Positions 51,475 through 63,832 of a stretch of DNA of 64,000 nt are shown one piece after another. Origin of the DNA: Sulfuricella sp. (GTDB taxonomy: Bacteria > Pseudomonadota > Gammaproteobacteria > Burkholderiales > Sulfuricellaceae). The notes beneath the pieces were generated by a model. It saw nothing but the letters and a program-made list of their open reading frames with translations, was not told the DNA's origin and did not search any database. The position numbers were made by a program, and so were the translations under genes. The stretch spans positions 1 to 64,000 of the forward strand of contig JAQTLK010000001.1 in NCBI GenBank assembly GCA_028714955.1. Direction: 5' to 3'. The stretch's first letter is position 1. Every line of letters starts with the position of its first letter.

Positions 51475-53016
51475 TCAGTAAACCGAGCTGGCCTTGAACT
51501 CATCGATTGCAGCGGTCAGGGCTTTCTCGCTGTCGGCGCTTACATCGCGTTCCGCCTCGATGGTGTTCATCAATTCGCCATGCTTGCTCTTCATGAAAGC
51601 CTGCAGGGCGGCTTCAAAGGACAGTGCTTTTTTGACCTCCACGGCATCCATGTAGCCCTTGTTCACCGCGAACAGCGTGACCGCCATTTCCGGGATGGAC
51701 ATCGGCGAATACTGGTTCTGCTTCATCAGTTCCGTCACCAGCTTGCCGCGCTCCAGCTGCTTGCGGGTCGCCTCGTCCAGGTCGGAGGCGAACTGGGCGA
51801 AAGCCGCCAGTTCGCGATACTGCGCCAAGGCCAGGCGAATACCGCCGCCGAGTTTCTTGATCGCCTTGGTCTGCGCGGCGCCGCCGACGCGAGACACGGA
51901 CAGACCAGCGTTGATGGCAGGTCGAATGCCCGCGTTGAACAGGTCGCTTTCGAGAAAAATCTGCCCGTCGGTAATGGAAATCACGTTGGTCGGCACGAAG
52001 GCGGACACGTCGCCGGCCTGGGTTTCGATCACCGGCAGCGCGGTGAGCGAGCCGGTTTTGCCTTTGACCGTGCCATTGGTGATCTTTTCGATGTATTCGG
52101 CATTTACCCGTGCAGCACGCTCCAGCAGGCGGGAGTGCAGGTAGAACACATCGCCCGGATAGGCTTCGCGGCCCGGCGGACGGCGCAGCAGCAGGGAAAT
52201 CTGGCGATAGGCCCAGGCCTGCTTGGTCAGGTCGTCATAGACGATCAGGGCATCTTCGCCGCGATCGCGGAAAAATTCGCCCATCGTGCAACCGGCATAT
52301 GGCGCAATGTACTGCATGGCCGCGGGGTCTGACGCCATTGCCGCCACCACGATGGTGTGGGCCATGGCGCCGTGCTCTTCGAGCTTGCGCACCACGTTGG
52401 CAACGGAAGACGCCTTCTGCCCCACAGCGACGTAAACGCAGATGACGCCGGTTCCCTTCTGGTTGATGATGGCGTCGACGGCCACCGCGGTTTTGCCGGT
52501 CTGGCGGTCGCCAATGATCAGCTCGCGCTGGCCGCGACCGATCGGCACCATGGCGTCCACTGATTTCAGCCCGGTTTGCAGGGGCTGCGACACGGACTGA
52601 CGGGAAATCACGCCCGGCGCGACCTTTTCGATGGGGGATGTCTGGGTTGCGTTGATCGGGCCCTTGCCGTCAATCGGGATGCCCAGGGAGTTCACCACGC
52701 GGCCGATCAGGGCCTCGCCTACGGGCACTTCCAGGATCCTGCCGGTGCACTTGACGGTGTCGCCTTCAGTGATATGCTCATATTCGCCCAGCACCACGGC
52801 GCCGACCGAATCCCGCTCGAGGTTGAGCGCGAGGCCGAACGTGTTGCCGGGAAACTCCAGCATTTCACCCTGCATCACGTCGCTCAGGCCATGAATACGC
52901 ACGATACCGTCGGTTACCGACACTACCGTACCCTGATTGCGCGCTTCAGCCGTGGTGGCAAAATTTTCGATCTTGCTCTTGATCAGATCGCTGATTTCAG
53001 AGGGGTTTAACTGCAT
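51475..53016 (-). CDS. atpA: ATP synthase alpha subunit AtpA
   Basis: The 513-residue F1 subunit contains the non-catalytic P-loop [79 protein letters not shown] and [25 protein letters not shown] precedes the start. Length and order are normal. Confidence 0.98.
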   Translation of the reverse strand: MQLNPSEISDLIKSKIENFATTAEARNQGTVVSVTDGIVRIHGLSDVMQGEMLEFPGNTFGLALNLERDSVGAVVLGEYEHITEGDTVKCTGRILEVPVGEALIGRVVNSLGIPIDGKGPINATQTSPIEKVAPGVISRQSVSQPLQTGLKSVDAMVPIGRGQRELIIGDRQTGKTAVAVDAIINQKGTGVICVYVAVGQKASSVANVVRKLEEHGAMAHTIVVAAMASDPAAMQYIAPYAGCTMGEFFRDRGEDALIVYDDLTKQAWAYRQISLLLRRPPGREAYPGDVFYLHSRLLERAARVNAEYIEKITNGTVKGKTGSLTALPVIETQAGDVSAFVPTNVISITDGQIFLESDLFNAGIRPAINAGLSVSRVGGAAQTKAIKKLGGGIRLALAQYRELAAFAQFASDLDEATRKQLERGKLVTELMKQNQYSPMSIPEMAVTLFAVNKGYMDAVEVKKALSFEAALQAFMKSKHGELMNTIEAERDVSADSEKALTAAIDEFKASSVY

Positions 53017-53028
53017 TGTTTATTTCTC

Positions 53029-53562
53029 CTAGCGTTTCAGCGCGAAAGCCATGTTGTCCAGTTGACCGCGCACAGAGGCATCAATCACCACGTCTCCGGC
53101 ATTTATTTTCACGCCGCCAATCAATTCGGGGTCCACACTGACACGCGTCGTCACCTTGCGGGCGAAGCGCCTTTCGAGCAGACCGGCTATTTCTTTCTCT
53201 TGCTCGGCGGAAAGCGGGTAAGCGCTGACGATATCCGCTTCCATCATGCCACTTTGTTCGGCCTTGAGCTTTTCAAACTGTTCGGTGATTACAGGCAACA
53301 GGGCGAGACGGCCATTTTCAAGCAACAGGCGGATCAGGTTCTTGCCTTCCTCGTTCAGTTCCTTCCCCGTTACCGCAAGGAAGACCTGCTCGATGCTGGT
53401 CCGCGTGAAGTTGGGGTTGGCAATGGCATCGCTCATCGTGGCATCGCTCGCCACCGCGGATGCGGCCGCCAACATGCGCGACCATTCTGCCAGAGCGGCC
53501 TCCTGGCTTGCCAGGCGATACAAAGCTTCGGCGTAAGGCCTTGCTATCGTGACGATTTCCAT
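53029..53562 (-). CDS. atpH: ATP synthase delta subunit AtpH
   Basis: The 177-residue peripheral stalk subunit has the N-terminal six-helix domain (IARPYAEALYRLASQEAALAEWSRML) and the C-terminal SVDPELIGGVKINAGDVVIDASVRGQLDNMAFAL signature. It lies between atpF and atpA. Confidence 0.96.
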   Translation of the reverse strand: MEIVTIARPYAEALYRLASQEAALAEWSRMLAAASAVASDATMSDAIANPNFTRTSIEQVFLAVTGKELNEEGKNLIRLLLENGRLALLPVITEQFEKLKAEQSGMMEADIVSAYPLSAEQEKEIAGLLERRFARKVTTRVSVDPELIGGVKINAGDVVIDASVRGQLDNMAFALKR

Positions 53563-53575
53563 AAATTATCGCCGC

Positions 53576-54046
53576 CTAGATTTCATTCTTGAGCGACGCC
53601 AGCAGCTCGGCATGCGCCTTGGCGTCCACTTCGCGGCGCAGGATCTTCTCCGCGCCGGCGATGGCCAGTTCGGCCACCTGTTGACGCAGCTGTTCGCGCG
53701 CACGGTTGATTTCCTGCTCGATTTCCGCCCTGGCGCCAGCGAGGATGCGGTCTCCCTCTTCCTTGGCGAGCCCCTTGGCTTCCTCGATGACCTGTGCGGC
53801 GCGTTTCTCTGCCTGGGCAATCACCTCGCCGGCCTTCTGCTTGGCCTCGTGCATGGATTCGGTCGCACGGCGCGAAGCCAGCTCCAGGTCATGCCTGCCA
53901 CGCTCGCCGGCAGCGAGACCGTCGGCGATCTGCTTTTTGCGCTCGGTGAGCGCCTGCATGATGGGCGGCCAGACGAACTTCATGCAGAACCAGACGAACA
54001 GAATGAACATGATCGTTTGCGCGAGAAGGGTTGCATTGATATTCAT
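53576..54046 (-). CDS. atpF: ATP synthase b subunit AtpF
   Basis: The 156-residue subunit has one N-terminal membrane helix ([25 protein letters not shown]) and a long coiled-coil stalk rich in Glu, Ala, Lys and Arg. It forms the peripheral stalk with AtpH. Length is normal. Confidence 0.96.
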   Translation of the reverse strand: MNINATLLAQTIMFILFVWFCMKFVWPPIMQALTERKKQIADGLAAGERGRHDLELASRRATESMHEAKQKAGEVIAQAEKRAAQVIEEAKGLAKEEGDRILAGARAEIEQEINRAREQLRQQVAELAIAGAEKILRREVDAKAHAELLASLKNEI

Positions 54047-54083
54047 GCATAAACCTTTCTAGAATTGAAAATTACGGCCAGGC

Positions 54084-54317
<234 letters not shown>

Positions 54318-54362
54318 TTATATCTCCTGGTTAATTTAAAGTGAATTGGTAATCGGGATTCT

Positions 54363-55223
<861 letters not shown>

Positions 55224-55589
55224 TTATTGTTTCTCTATTCCACTTATTACCGTTGAAGCCACCAGAACCAACTGCCCCAGCACGAAACCGAGCAGCAACG
55301 GCGCCGGCATCAACTTCAACCATCCCAATCCCGCCGCGACAAGCAGCGCGACCATAAAAAAGCGCTCCATGCTGGAACGCACCAGCCTGGCCAATTCCTG
55401 GCCCGGGCTTTTCCCTGCGTACCGCATCGCGCCACGCATGCGCCACGCCAGCATCAGGGTATTGGCCACGGCCACAAGGCCGCCAAACCACGCTGCCGTG
55501 GCTGCATGCTCGCCGAGGTAGGAGTATGCCAATGCCGCACCCAAAGCTGCCGCGGCAGCCTGTTCAACCGCTATAAGGACCGGGCGCAT
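55224..55589 (-). CDS. atpI: ATP synthase subunit I AtpI
   Basis: The 121-residue membrane protein has four predicted helices, no soluble domain, and the AtpI pattern LGAALAYSYLGEHAATAAWFGGLVAVANTLMLAWRM. It helps assemble the c-ring and is the first gene of the operon. Its ribosome binding site is weak. Confidence 0.9.
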   Translation of the reverse strand: MRPVLIAVEQAAAAALGAALAYSYLGEHAATAAWFGGLVAVANTLMLAWRMRGAMRYAGKSPGQELARLVRSSMERFFMVALLVAAGLGWLKLMPAPLLLGFVLGQLVLVASTVISGIEKQ

Positions 55590-55617
55590 TCGCTATTGTC
55601 ACAGCAAAACCCAAAAA

Positions 55618-55646
55618 ATGGTAATACATTCTCGCCAACCCGTCAA
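55618..55646 (-). promoter_or_regulatory. atp operon promoter
   Basis: On the minus strand TTGACG (55646-55641) and TACCAT (55623-55618) are separated by 17 bases, about 30 bp upstream of the atpI start. Confidence 0.55.
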
Positions 55647-55698
55647 ACCTTGCTTATTATTGAAAGACTTATCGTGAAACAACGCGAAGCGTTTCCTT

Positions 55699-55732
55699 GC
55701 CCACCTCGCCCTTTGGGAGAGCGGGTCGGGGA
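55699..55732. repeat. Degenerate CCCTCACC/GGGAGAG element next to parB
   Basis: CCCACCTCGCCCTTTGGGAGAGCGGGTCGGGG lies next to the parB stop. It is a degenerate member of the same palindromic family and may separate parB from the atp operon. Confidence 0.5.
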
Positions 55733-55735
55733 CTG

Positions 55736-56572
55736 TCACAGCCGGGCCAGGATATTGTCCAGCTGTTCCAGACTTTCATAATCTATGCTCAGGCGTCCCT
55801 TGCCGCCCTTGCGGTGCGACAGCGTCACCCGCGCCCCGAGCTTTTCCGCCAATGCCTCCTGCAGACGCAGGACATCCCGGTCCGGCGGTTCCCTTTCGGG
55901 TTCCGGCGGCTTGAGCATGCGTTGCGCCAGTTTCTCGGCTTCGCGGACCGACAACCCCTTGTTGATGATTTCGTGGGCCGCGTCGATCTGCTTGACCTGC
56001 GTCAGCCCGAGCAATGCCCGGCCATGCCCCATGTCCAGGAGATTTTGCATCATCATTTCCTGCACCCGCGGTGCAAGGTTCAGCAAGCGCAACAGGTTGG
56101 TCACCGCGCTACGCGAGCGCCCAACGGCCTCCGCAGCCGATTGGTGAGTGAGCGCAAACTCATCGACCAGCCTCTGGATACCCTGAGCCTCTTCCAGCGG
56201 ATTGAGATTTTCGCGCTGGATGTTCTCGATCAGGGCCATGGCCAGCGCGGCTTCGTCCGCAATCTCGCGGATCAGGGCGGGTATCTCGCTCAGGCCCGCC
56301 AACTGGGCCGCGCGCCAACGCCGTTCGCCCGCAATGATTTCGTAGCGCGCCTCCGCCACCGGGCGCACCAGCACCGGCTGCATGACGCCCTGAGCCTTGA
56401 TGGAGTCCGCAAGCTGCTGCAATGACCCCTGGTCCATATGCGTACGCGGCTGATATTTCCCGGGCTGCAGCGCGGTAACCGCAAGTTGCCGCAGGGTTTC
56501 CCCTTCCGGCCCGGCATTGCCGCCAGCCAGCAGCGCATCCAGTCCGCGGCCCAATCCTGTGTGTTTGGCCAT
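55736..56572 (-). CDS. parB: Chromosome-partitioning protein ParB
   Basis: The 278-residue protein has the ParB N-terminal box ([34 protein letters not shown]), the CTP-binding [13 protein letters not shown] motif and the helix-turn-helix region ([24 protein letters not shown]). It binds parS and loads with ParA. The start is ATG at 56572 with AAGGAA nine bases before; a GTG at 56596 overlapping the parA stop is possible. Confidence 0.96.
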   Translation of the reverse strand: MAKHTGLGRGLDALLAGGNAGPEGETLRQLAVTALQPGKYQPRTHMDQGSLQQLADSIKAQGVMQPVLVRPVAEARYEIIAGERRWRAAQLAGLSEIPALIREIADEAALAMALIENIQRENLNPLEEAQGIQRLVDEFALTHQSAAEAVGRSRSAVTNLLRLLNLAPRVQEMMMQNLLDMGHGRALLGLTQVKQIDAAHEIINKGLSVREAEKLAQRMLKPPEPEREPPDRDVLRLQEALAEKLGARVTLSHRKGGKGRLSIDYESLEQLDNILARL

Positions 56573-56592
56573 TCTTGTCAATTCCTTATTCT

Positions 56593-57375
56593 TCACGCAC
56601 CGGTCGCTGCAATCACGTCGCGCTTGCCGATCATTTCACCGGCCAGTGCCAGGTAGGCCTGGGCACCCTTTGATGCCTTATCATGGTAAAGCACCGGCAC
56701 GCCGTAGCTGGGCGCCTCCGCCAGGCGGACGTTGCGCGGGATAACCGTGCGGTAAACCTTGTCCCCGAAATATTGCTGCAACTGGGCTGAAACCTGTTGC
56801 GCCAATGCGTTGCGCGGGTCGAACATGGTGCGCAGCAGGCCCTCTATTTCCAGTTGCGGGTTAAGATGCGCACGCACCCGCTTGATGGTTTTCACCAGGT
56901 CGCTCAGCCCCTCCAGGGCATAATATTCACACTGCATCGGGATCATCACCGCATGCGCGGCGCACAATCCGTTCACTGTCAGCAGGTTGAGCGCAGGGGG
57001 GCAATCGAGCAGAATATAATCATATTCTGATTCCATGCCTTCCAGCGCCTTCTTGAGGCGCCACTCACGCGCCAATTCCTGCACCAATTCGACCTCCGCT
57101 CCCGCCAGATCACGGTTGGCGGGAATCAGGTCATATTTGGCGCGGGTGGACAGCCGCACTTCCTCCAGGGAGTTTTGCTCCAGCAGGACGTGGTAGACGG
57201 TTCGCGCCAAGCGATCTTTCTCGATGCCACTGCCCATGGTGGCGTTTCCCTGGGGGTCGAGATCCACCATCAGCACCCTGCGCCTGGCGGCGGCCAGACT
57301 GGCGGCAAGATTGACCGTGGTGGTGGTTTTTCCCACGCCCCCTTTCTGGTTGGTTACCGCGATGATTCTGGCCAT
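56593..57375 (-). CDS. parA: Chromosome-partitioning ATPase ParA
   Basis: The ~260-residue Walker-type ATPase has ARIIAVTNQKGGVGKTTTTVNLAASLA (deviant Walker A), MVDLDPQGNATMGSG and DYILLDCPPALNLLTVNG. It segregates the origin region with ParB. ATG at 57375 is used; GTG at 57381 overlaps the rsmG stop. Confidence 0.97.
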   Translation of the reverse strand: MARIIAVTNQKGGVGKTTTTVNLAASLAAARRRVLMVDLDPQGNATMGSGIEKDRLARTVYHVLLEQNSLEEVRLSTRAKYDLIPANRDLAGAEVELVQELAREWRLKKALEGMESEYDYILLDCPPALNLLTVNGLCAAHAVMIPMQCEYYALEGLSDLVKTIKRVRAHLNPQLEIEGLLRTMFDPRNALAQQVSAQLQQYFGDKVYRTVIPRNVRLAEAPSYGVPVLYHDKASKGAQAYLALAGEMIGKRDVIAATGA

Positions 57376-57377
57376 GG

Positions 57378-57998
57378 TCACACCCCGATGATTACCAAAT
57401 GCCGTTGCGCCTCAAGCCCTGGCACATTAAGGGCAACAACTTCCGCCTGCCGATACTCGACCGGCAATTGCGCCAGTTCGTCATGGGGATAAACGCCCTT
57501 CATCGCCAGCAGCTTGCCACCAGGCCGACACAGGCGAGCGCTCAGGCGAACGAACTCGGACAGCTCGGAAAAAGCGCGCGAGATAACGGTATCAAAAAGC
57601 TGAGGCGGCATAAAGACATCGACCCGTGCGCACGCCACCGCTACATTGCCCAGACCCAGTTCGATGCAGGCCTGGCGCAGAAAAGTGGTTTTCTTGTGGT
57701 TACTGTCCAGCAGGGTTATCTGCAATTCCGGCGCGACAATGGCCAGCGGGATGCCCGGCAAGCCCGCGCCGCTGCCCACGTCGAGCAAACGCCCGGTACC
57801 CGCGTAAGGCAATACCGCCAGACTGTCCAGAAGATGCTGGTAAAGCATGTTTTCTGCCGCCCTTACCGCGGTCAGGTTATAAACCCTGTTCCATTTCTGC
57901 AGCAAGGCGATGTAATCCAGCAGGCGCCCCCGTTGCTCCATGCCCAGGGAAAGTCCCATTTGCTCAAGGCCGGAAGCAAGCTGTTCGTCCAGGCTCAT
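57378..57998 (-). CDS. rsmG: 16S rRNA G527 methyltransferase RsmG
   Basis: The 206-residue SAM methyltransferase has the SAM site [17 protein letters not shown] and [19 protein letters not shown]. It N7-methylates G527 of 16S rRNA. The start overlaps the mnmG stop (ATGA). Confidence 0.96.
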   Translation of the reverse strand: MSLDEQLASGLEQMGLSLGMEQRGRLLDYIALLQKWNRVYNLTAVRAAENMLYQHLLDSLAVLPYAGTGRLLDVGSGAGLPGIPLAIVAPELQITLLDSNHKKTTFLRQACIELGLGNVAVACARVDVFMPPQLFDTVISRAFSELSEFVRLSARLCRPGGKLLAMKGVYPHDELAQLPVEYRQAEVVALNVPGLEAQRHLVIIGV

Positions 57999-59890
57999 GC
58001 GCTTTTCCGTTCCGCATGGCCCTGCATGCGCTTCAGATAGACCAGCAGCAGCGAAATCGCCGCCGGGGTAACCCCGGAAACGCGGGCCGCCTGACCCAGG
58101 GTTTCCGGCCGGAACTGTGACAGCTTCTGTTTCACCTCGATCGACAAGCCATGCACCCTGTTGTAATCCATGTCCGGCGGCAGGCGTAGCGCCTCAAAAT
58201 GATGATGGCGCTTGATTTCATCCTGCTGGCGCTCGATATACCCCTGGTATTTGGCCTGGATCTCGACCTGTTCGGCTACCTGCGGATCGTTCACGCCCTC
58301 CCCGGCCCCCGGCAACGAGATCAGAGAACGATAATCGACCATGGGGCGGCGCAACAGGTCGAATAACGAGTACTCGCGCTCAATGGCCTGGCCGAGCACC
58401 CGCTCAGCAGAGGCCGCGTCGATTGTTTTTGGATTGACCCAGGTGCTTTTGAGGCGTTCTTTTTCCCGTGCTACCGCTTCGCGCTTGCGCTCGAAAGAAC
58501 GCCAGCGATGGTCGTCCACCACGCCAAGCTGGCGCCCGATCTCCGTCAGGCGCAGGTCGGCGTTGTCCTCCCTCAACAGCAAGCGGTATTCCGCACGACT
58601 GGTAAACATGCGGTACGGCTCGGATACGCCGCGCGTAATCAGGTCATCGACCATCACACCGAGGTAGGCCTGGTCCCGGCCCGGACTCCAGGCGTCTTGC
58701 CCCGCCACGGACAATGCCGCATTGATCCCCGCCAGCAAACCCTGTGCCGCCGCTTCCTCATACCCTGTCGTACCATTGATCTGTCCGGCAAAAAACAACC
58801 CCTGGATTACCTTTGTCTCCAGCGAACTCTTCAGGCCGCGCGGATCAAAATAATCATATTCGATGGCGTAACCGGGACGGGTGATATGGGCATTCTCGAA
58901 TCCTCGCATCGAGCGCACCAGCTCATATTGCACGTCGAACGGCAGACTGGTGGAAATTCCGTTAGGATAAATCTCGTGCGTAGTCAAGCCCTCTGGCTCG
59001 ACGAAGATCTGGTGCGCGTCCTTGTCGGCAAAACGCATGATCTTGTCTTCGATGGAAGGGCAATAGCGCGGCCCGACGCCCTCGATCACACCGGAGTAAA
59101 GCGGGGAACGATCCAGCCCGCCGCGAATGATGTCGTGGGTGCGCTCATTGGTGGCGGTAATCCAGCAAGACACCTGGCGGGGATGTTGTTGTGCCGAACC
59201 CAGATAGGAAAACACGGGCGCAGGGTCGTCTCCCGGTTGCTCGGTCATGACCGAGTAATCGAGGCTGCGTCCATCTATGCGCGGCGGGGTTCCGGTCTTG
59301 AGGCGCCCCACCGGCAGCTTCAATTCCCGCAAGCGATGCGCCAGGCTGAGGGCGGGAGGATCTCCTGCGCGTCCCGCCGGGTAACGGGTCAGGCCGATAT
59401 GTACCAGGCCCGCAAGGAAGGTACCTGCGGTCAGCACCACCGCGGGCGCCTCGAAACGCAGCCCGAGTTGCGTGATCACCCCGGTTATTTTATCCCCGAG
59501 CAGGGTTAAATCATCGACAGCCTGCTGAAACAGCCACAAATTCGGCTGATTCTCCAGCCTGCGGCGAATCGCCTGCTTGTACAACAGGCGATCGGCCTGC
59601 GCGCGCGTGGCGCGCACTGCTGGTCCCTTGCTGGAATTCAGGGTGCGAAACTGGATCCCTCCTTCATCCGTGGCTGACGCCATGGCGCCACCCAGGGCGT
59701 CTATTTCCCTGACCAGATGGCCCTTGCCAATTCCGCCAATGGCGGGGTTGCATGACATCTGCCCGAGTGTTTCGATATTGTGGCTCAAGAGCAGCGTTTT
59801 TCGCCCCATGCGTGCCGCGGCAAGCGCCGCCTCGGTGCCGGCATGGCCGCCACCGACCACGATCACGTCGAATTTTGTGGGAAACAGCAT
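57995..59890 (-). CDS. mnmG: tRNA uridine modification enzyme MnmG
   Basis: The 631-residue FAD protein has [23 protein letters not shown] at the N-terminus, [22 protein letters not shown] and [16 protein letters not shown]. With MnmE it makes cmnm5U34 in tRNAs. The ATG at 59890 is preferred to a TTG 14 codons earlier. Confidence 0.97.
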   Translation of the reverse strand: MLFPTKFDVIVVGGGHAGTEAALAAARMGRKTLLLSHNIETLGQMSCNPAIGGIGKGHLVREIDALGGAMASATDEGGIQFRTLNSSKGPAVRATRAQADRLLYKQAIRRRLENQPNLWLFQQAVDDLTLLGDKITGVITQLGLRFEAPAVVLTAGTFLAGLVHIGLTRYPAGRAGDPPALSLAHRLRELKLPVGRLKTGTPPRIDGRSLDYSVMTEQPGDDPAPVFSYLGSAQQHPRQVSCWITATNERTHDIIRGGLDRSPLYSGVIEGVGPRYCPSIEDKIMRFADKDAHQIFVEPEGLTTHEIYPNGISTSLPFDVQYELVRSMRGFENAHITRPGYAIEYDYFDPRGLKSSLETKVIQGLFFAGQINGTTGYEEAAAQGLLAGINAALSVAGQDAWSPGRDQAYLGVMVDDLITRGVSEPYRMFTSRAEYRLLLREDNADLRLTEIGRQLGVVDDHRWRSFERKREAVAREKERLKSTWVNPKTIDAASAERVLGQAIEREYSLFDLLRRPMVDYRSLISLPGAGEGVNDPQVAEQVEIQAKYQGYIERQQDEIKRHHHFEALRLPPDMDYNRVHGLSIEVKQKLSQFRPETLGQAARVSGVTPAAISLLLVYLKRMQGHAERKSA

Positions 59891-59974
59891 GGGAAATAAA
59901 TTATGGTCTGGGAGGGGTGAATGATACGACAAAAGCCGGCCACGCGTCAGCTTCTTGCATTTTACCCCATTCGT

Positions 59975-59990
59975 GGTTTCACGTGAAACA
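59975..59990. promoter_or_regulatory. parS partition site
   Basis: GGTTTCACGTGAAACA matches the ParB site consensus TGTTTCACGTGAAACA at 15 of 16 positions. It is in the gap between mnmE and mnmG, 2.6 kb from parAB. Confidence 0.9.
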
Positions 59991-60012
59991 CGAACAATAC
60001 TTTAATATTCAG

Positions 60013-61353
60013 CTACTTGCCGATGCAAAATCGACTGAATATCTCGCCCAGCAAATCGTCCGCGCGGAATTCGCCGGTAATGGTACTTAATGAATTCTGC
60101 GCCAATTTCAATTCCTCGGCGAAAAATTCCAGTTGACGCCAGTCTTTTTCAGCCTTGTCGAGATGTTCCCGCGTCTTTTCCATGGCGCGCAAGTGGCGCT
60201 CGCGCGCCATGAATGCCCCTTCTCCGGTTTGCTCCCAACCTGCCAGCTCGAGCAGGCGCTGGCGCAAGTCATCCATGCCTGCCCCGGTTTTTGCTGAAAC
60301 GAACACCGTTGCAGGCTCATCCCGGGAACCCGTCAAGAGCTGGTCGGGCAACAGGTCGATCTTGTTGAACACCTTGACTAGCGGCAGACGCGCCGGCAGT
60401 CTGGCCAGGATCATCCGATCCGCCTCGCTCTCGCCCTCTCTTGCATCAAGCAAAAGCAGCACCAGCGAGGCTCTCCCCACAGCATCCCAAGTACGGGAAA
60501 TGCCGATCTGCTCGACTTCACATGCCGTTTCGCGCAAGCCTGCGGTATCAATGATGTGAAATGGAACCCCCTGGATATCTATTTCTTCTCGCACGGTGTC
60601 CCGGGTAGTGCCCGCGACCGGGGTGACAATGGCAACTTCGTTGCCGGCCAACTGGTTAAGCAGACTGGATTTGCCGACATTCGGCTGGCCGACAAGAACG
60701 ACGTGAACGCCTTCGCGCAGCAGGCTGCCCTGCCTGGCGCTGGCAAACAGGCGTTGCAGCAGTTGCTGGATATGTGCGAGTTTGCCTAGTGCATCCGCGG
60801 CTTCAAGGAAATCGATATCTTCGTCGGGAAAATCGATGCAGGCTTCCACCAGCATCCTCAGGTCGATCAGGCGCGCCACGATCTCGTGGATGGCGCGTGA
60901 AAACTCCCCCTGCAAGGAGCGCATGGCGCTTTTGGCCGCTTCTTCGCTGCTGGCGTCGATCAGGTCGGCAATGCTCTCCGCTTGTGCCAGGTCCAGCTTG
61001 TCGTTGAGAAAGGCGCGCCTGGTAAATTCGCCAGGCTCCGCCAGGCGGGCGCCCAGGCTCAGGCATCGCTTGAGCAGGCGTTGCATCACGGCATTCCCGC
61101 CGTGGCCCTGCAATTCGAGCACGTCTTCCCCGGTAAAGGAATGCGGCCCAGGAAAAAACAGTGCGATCCCCTGGTCTATGGCCGAATCATCACTGTCGTG
61201 AAAATCACACAGGGTGGCAACCCGCGCACGCGGTTTCTTACCCAAAATCGCCAGGGCAAAAACATCCAGGTTTTTTCCCGACACCCGCACCACGCCAATA
61301 CCGCCCCGCCCCGGGGCGGTTGCGACCGCGGCGATGGTGTCAGCGTTTGCCAT
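60013..61353 (-). CDS. mnmE: tRNA modification GTPase MnmE
   Basis: The 446-residue GTPase has the N-terminal tetrahydrofolate-binding domain ([21 protein letters not shown]), G1 motif [13 protein letters not shown]3 DTAGLRET, and the C-terminal CIGK. It partners MnmG in cmnm5U34 synthesis. The start at 61353 lies within the yidC end (14-bp overlap). Confidence 0.97.
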   Translation of the reverse strand: MANADTIAAVATAPGRGGIGVVRVSGKNLDVFALAILGKKPRARVATLCDFHDSDDSAIDQGIALFFPGPHSFTGEDVLELQGHGGNAVMQRLLKRCLSLGARLAEPGEFTRRAFLNDKLDLAQAESIADLIDASSEEAAKSAMRSLQGEFSRAIHEIVARLIDLRMLVEACIDFPDEDIDFLEAADALGKLAHIQQLLQRLFASARQGSLLREGVHVVLVGQPNVGKSSLLNQLAGNEVAIVTPVAGTTRDTVREEIDIQGVPFHIIDTAGLRETACEVEQIGISRTWDAVGRASLVLLLLDAREGESEADRMILARLPARLPLVKVFNKIDLLPDQLLTGSRDEPATVFVSAKTGAGMDDLRQRLLELAGWEQTGEGAFMARERHLRAMEKTREHLDKAEKDWRQLEFFAEELKLAQNSLSTITGEFRADDLLGEIFSRFCIGK

Positions 61354-62992
61354 GCCCCCTGGCTGCCTGTTCCCGCTCCGCGCCGCGCGTGATCTGCCAC
61401 TGCTGGGCAATGGAAAGGGTGTTGTTGACAACCCAGTAAAGCACCAGTCCGGCGGGGAAGAAAAAGAAGAAAATACTGAAGGCAAACGGCATCACCATCA
61501 TGACCTTGGCCTGGATGGGATCCGGCGGCGTGGGGTTTAGCCTGGTCTGAATTAGCATGGTAATGCCCATGATAATGGGCAAAACGTAATAGGGATCGGC
61601 AGCCGAAAGATCCTGAATCCACAGCACGAAGGGTGCATGGCGCATTTCCACGCTCGCCAATAGCACCCAGTACAGCGAAATGAACACGGGAATTTGCACC
61701 ACGACGGGCAAACATCCTCCCAGGGGATTGACCTTCTCTGTTTTGTAAAGATCCATCATGGCTTGATGCAGGCGCTGGCGATCATCACCATACTGTTCTT
61801 TCAGTTTCTGCAGTTTCGGCCCAAGCACACGCATGTGCGCCATGGAACGGTAGCTTTTTGCTGACAGCGGATAGAAAATCAGCTTGATCAATACGGTAAG
61901 CAGAATGATGGCCACGCCCCAGTTCCCGACGCCTTTATGGATCATGGAAAGGACCCAAAAAAGTGGCGTGGCGATCACGGTCAACCAGCCATAGTCCACC
62001 GTCAAGTCGAGACCGGGAGCGAGCTTGCTGAGTTTCTCCTGTTCTTGCGGACCAGCATACAATGGGACGGAAATATCACCCGTTGCGCCTGGAGCAATGG
62101 AACCAACGGGCAATATCACGCCCGCGGCATAAAGCTTGTCACCTAATTTTCGGGTATAAAACTCACGCGGACTTCCTTCCTTTGGCAGCCAGGCGCTGAA
62201 GAAATAATGCTGAAGCATGGCAACCCAACCATCCTTGCTCTGTTTTTCGAAACTCGCCTTGTCTTTCTCTATGTCGGAAAAACTGACTTTCTGGAATTTT
62301 CCCTTGTCGGTATAAATGGCCGGTCCGGTATAGGTCTTGACGAATCTGGGATCCCCAGCCGGCGTTGATTCGTCCCGCACCAACTGGTAATAAGCGTTCG
62401 GCGTGATGGCCGCCGTGCCGCCGTTGTGGATCTTGTATTCAACATCGATGACGTAACTGTCCCGATGAAAAGTGAAGATCTTTTCCACCTTGACGCCCGC
62501 AGTCTCGGGGGCGGTCAAAGTAACGCGCAACTCCCTGGCCCCCTCTGCCAGCCTGTAATCGGTCGCTTGTGCCACATACTGGGTTTTATGACTTGGCAGG
62601 CCGTTGCCCAACAAGCCTGACTGGGCTACATAAATGTGCGGTTTCTGGTCGGTCAGCAGAACAAAATTTTTGTTTTTGTCCTCGGCATCGTGGTGTTTCA
62701 GCAGCTCCAGTTGGCGGATATCGCCGCCCGCCGTATCGATTACCACGTTCAGAGTGTCTGTGCTTACGTGCAGTCTTTCCCCCTTGTCCATGTGCGGCAG
62801 CAAATCTGGCGCTGCGACAGGAGAAGCGGCTCCCAGGGCGGTGCTTGTTGGGGTTGGGGTCGGTGTCGAGGATGCAAGCTGGTTTGGCGCTGTTTGAACG
62901 GCGGCCGGATGCTGCTCTTTTTGCCACGAATCCCACAACATCAAGATCGAGAAAGAAAAGACAACAAACAATATAAGTCTTTGGGTATCCAT
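61340..62992 (-). CDS. yidC: Membrane protein insertase YidC
   Basis: The 550-residue insertase has an N-terminal membrane anchor ([19 protein letters not shown]), a large periplasmic beta-sandwich, and the C-terminal membrane core ([21 protein letters not shown] with the positively charged groove, [21 protein letters not shown]). It inserts proteins into the inner membrane with or without SecYEG. It precedes mnmE. Confidence 0.97.
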   Translation of the reverse strand: MDTQRLILFVVFSFSILMLWDSWQKEQHPAAVQTAPNQLASSTPTPTPTSTALGAASPVAAPDLLPHMDKGERLHVSTDTLNVVIDTAGGDIRQLELLKHHDAEDKNKNFVLLTDQKPHIYVAQSGLLGNGLPSHKTQYVAQATDYRLAEGARELRVTLTAPETAGVKVEKIFTFHRDSYVIDVEYKIHNGGTAAITPNAYYQLVRDESTPAGDPRFVKTYTGPAIYTDKGKFQKVSFSDIEKDKASFEKQSKDGWVAMLQHYFFSAWLPKEGSPREFYTRKLGDKLYAAGVILPVGSIAPGATGDISVPLYAGPQEQEKLSKLAPGLDLTVDYGWLTVIATPLFWVLSMIHKGVGNWGVAIILLTVLIKLIFYPLSAKSYRSMAHMRVLGPKLQKLKEQYGDDRQRLHQAMMDLYKTEKVNPLGGCLPVVVQIPVFISLYWVLLASVEMRHAPFVLWIQDLSAADPYYVLPIIMGITMLIQTRLNPTPPDPIQAKVMMVMPFAFSIFFFFFPAGLVLYWVVNNTLSIAQQWQITRGAEREQAARGHGKR

Positions 62993-62999
62993 GGTTTAC

Positions 63000-63209
63000 C
63001 TAAGGTAAGGGATCATAGCCGCCATCATGCCAAGGGTGGCAACGGCCCACGCGTTTGATGCTCAGCCACAAACCCTTGGTCGCGCCATATTTTTTGACTG
63101 CCTGGAGCGCATATTCTGAGCAGGTCGGCGTAAAACGGCAAGAAGGCCCAAGCATGGGGCTGATTAAATACTGATATGCCTTGATCAACGCCAGCAGGAT
63201 TCTTTTCAT
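63000..63209 (-). CDS. yidD: Membrane protein insertion efficiency factor YidD
   Basis: The ~69-residue product has the YidD motifs [37 protein letters not shown] and the conserved Cys/His ([13 protein letters not shown]). It overlaps rnpA (ATGA). It may assist YidC. Confidence 0.93.
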   Translation of the reverse strand: MKRILLALIKAYQYLISPMLGPSCRFTPTCSEYALQAVKKYGATKGLWLSIKRVGRCHPWHDGGYDPLP

Positions 63210-63583
63210 TGTTTGCACTTAGAAAAGAGGGCGGGAAATTTCAGGCGCAGATGTGAAAACTGCAACCGCAACTCCTGTGTTATATCAGGATAATCAGCAT
63301 GTGAGAAACTTTTTCGTGCTCTCACGACAATGTCAAGACCGCTCAACTCGTGTTGCTGCAGACGAAAGATTTCCCGCGACACGCGCTTGATGTAATTCCG
63401 CGACACCGCCAGGCGCGCCGTTTTCTTGCTGACAATGACTGCCAGGCGCGCGAAATTCTGCTCACCAGGTTTGACAAGAACCTGAAAATGTTCGCTGGAA
63501 AAGCGACAATTGAAACTAAAAACGGATGAAATTTCATCCGTTTTTACTAAATGCTTGGGCTTGGAAAATCCAAGGCCGCTCAC
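63206..63583 (-). CDS. rnpA: Ribonuclease P protein component RnpA
   Basis: The ~125-residue product has [28 protein letters not shown], the RNR-type RNA-binding core. The only ATG in frame (63640) would overlap rpmH by 41 bp, so the GTG at 63583, after the rpmH stop, is preferred. It supplies the protein of RNase P. Confidence 0.92.
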   Translation of the reverse strand: MSGLGFSKPKHLVKTDEISSVFSFNCRFSSEHFQVLVKPGEQNFARLAVIVSKKTARLAVSRNYIKRVSREIFRLQQHELSGLDIVVRARKSFSHADYPDITQELRLQFSHLRLKFPALFSKCKQ

Positions 63584-63599
63584 TGCAGCAAGGCCCTGG

Positions 63600-63734
63600 T
63601 CAGGCTGCCAGACGCGTCCTGCCACTGGCGCGGCGCGCATTGATGATGGCCCGGCCCGCTGGCGTTTTCATCCTGGCGCGAAAGCCATGGGTACGTTTGC
63701 GTTTGACAACGGATGGCTGAAAAGTGCGTTTCAT
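63600..63734 (-). CDS. rpmH: 50S ribosomal protein L34
   Basis: The frame encodes 44 residues: [38 protein letters not shown], then RTRLAA. This is canonical bacterial L34. It is first in the rpmH-rnpA-yidD-yidC-mnmE series. A strong promoter lies upstream. Confidence 0.98.
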   Translation of the reverse strand: MKRTFQPSVVKRKRTHGFRARMKTPAGRAIINARRASGRTRLAA

Positions 63735-63773
63735 AATTATTCCTCTTGCTTTTACCGAGACTGTGAACCAGTA

Positions 63774-63803
63774 ATTAGACTACTTTAGACAATCACCTGT
63801 CAA
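63774..63803 (-). promoter_or_regulatory. rpmH operon promoter
   Basis: On the minus strand TTGACA (63803-63798) and TCTAAT (63779-63774) are 18 bases apart, 40 bp upstream of rpmH. The -35 is exact consensus. Confidence 0.7.
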
Positions 63804-63810
63804 CTATAAT
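63784..63810 (+). promoter_or_regulatory. Candidate dnaA promoter
   Basis: A perfect TATAAT (63805-63810) on the plus strand follows TTTAGA (63784-63789) after 15 bases. The -35 is weak. It overlaps the rpmH promoter face to face. Confidence 0.4.
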
Positions 63811-63823
63811 TAATCATCCTGGC

Positions 63824-63832
63824 TGTGGATAA
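63824..63832 (-). promoter_or_regulatory. DnaA box in the rpmH-dnaA gap
   Basis: TGTGGATAA is the exact complement of TTATCCACA. Only one box is seen here, so it fits dnaA autoregulation at least as well as the main origin. Confidence 0.7.

Noticed and set aside
55670..55685. Second parS site near parB
   Set aside because: Only one half-site-like CGTGAAACA is present; the left half does not match TGTTTCAC.
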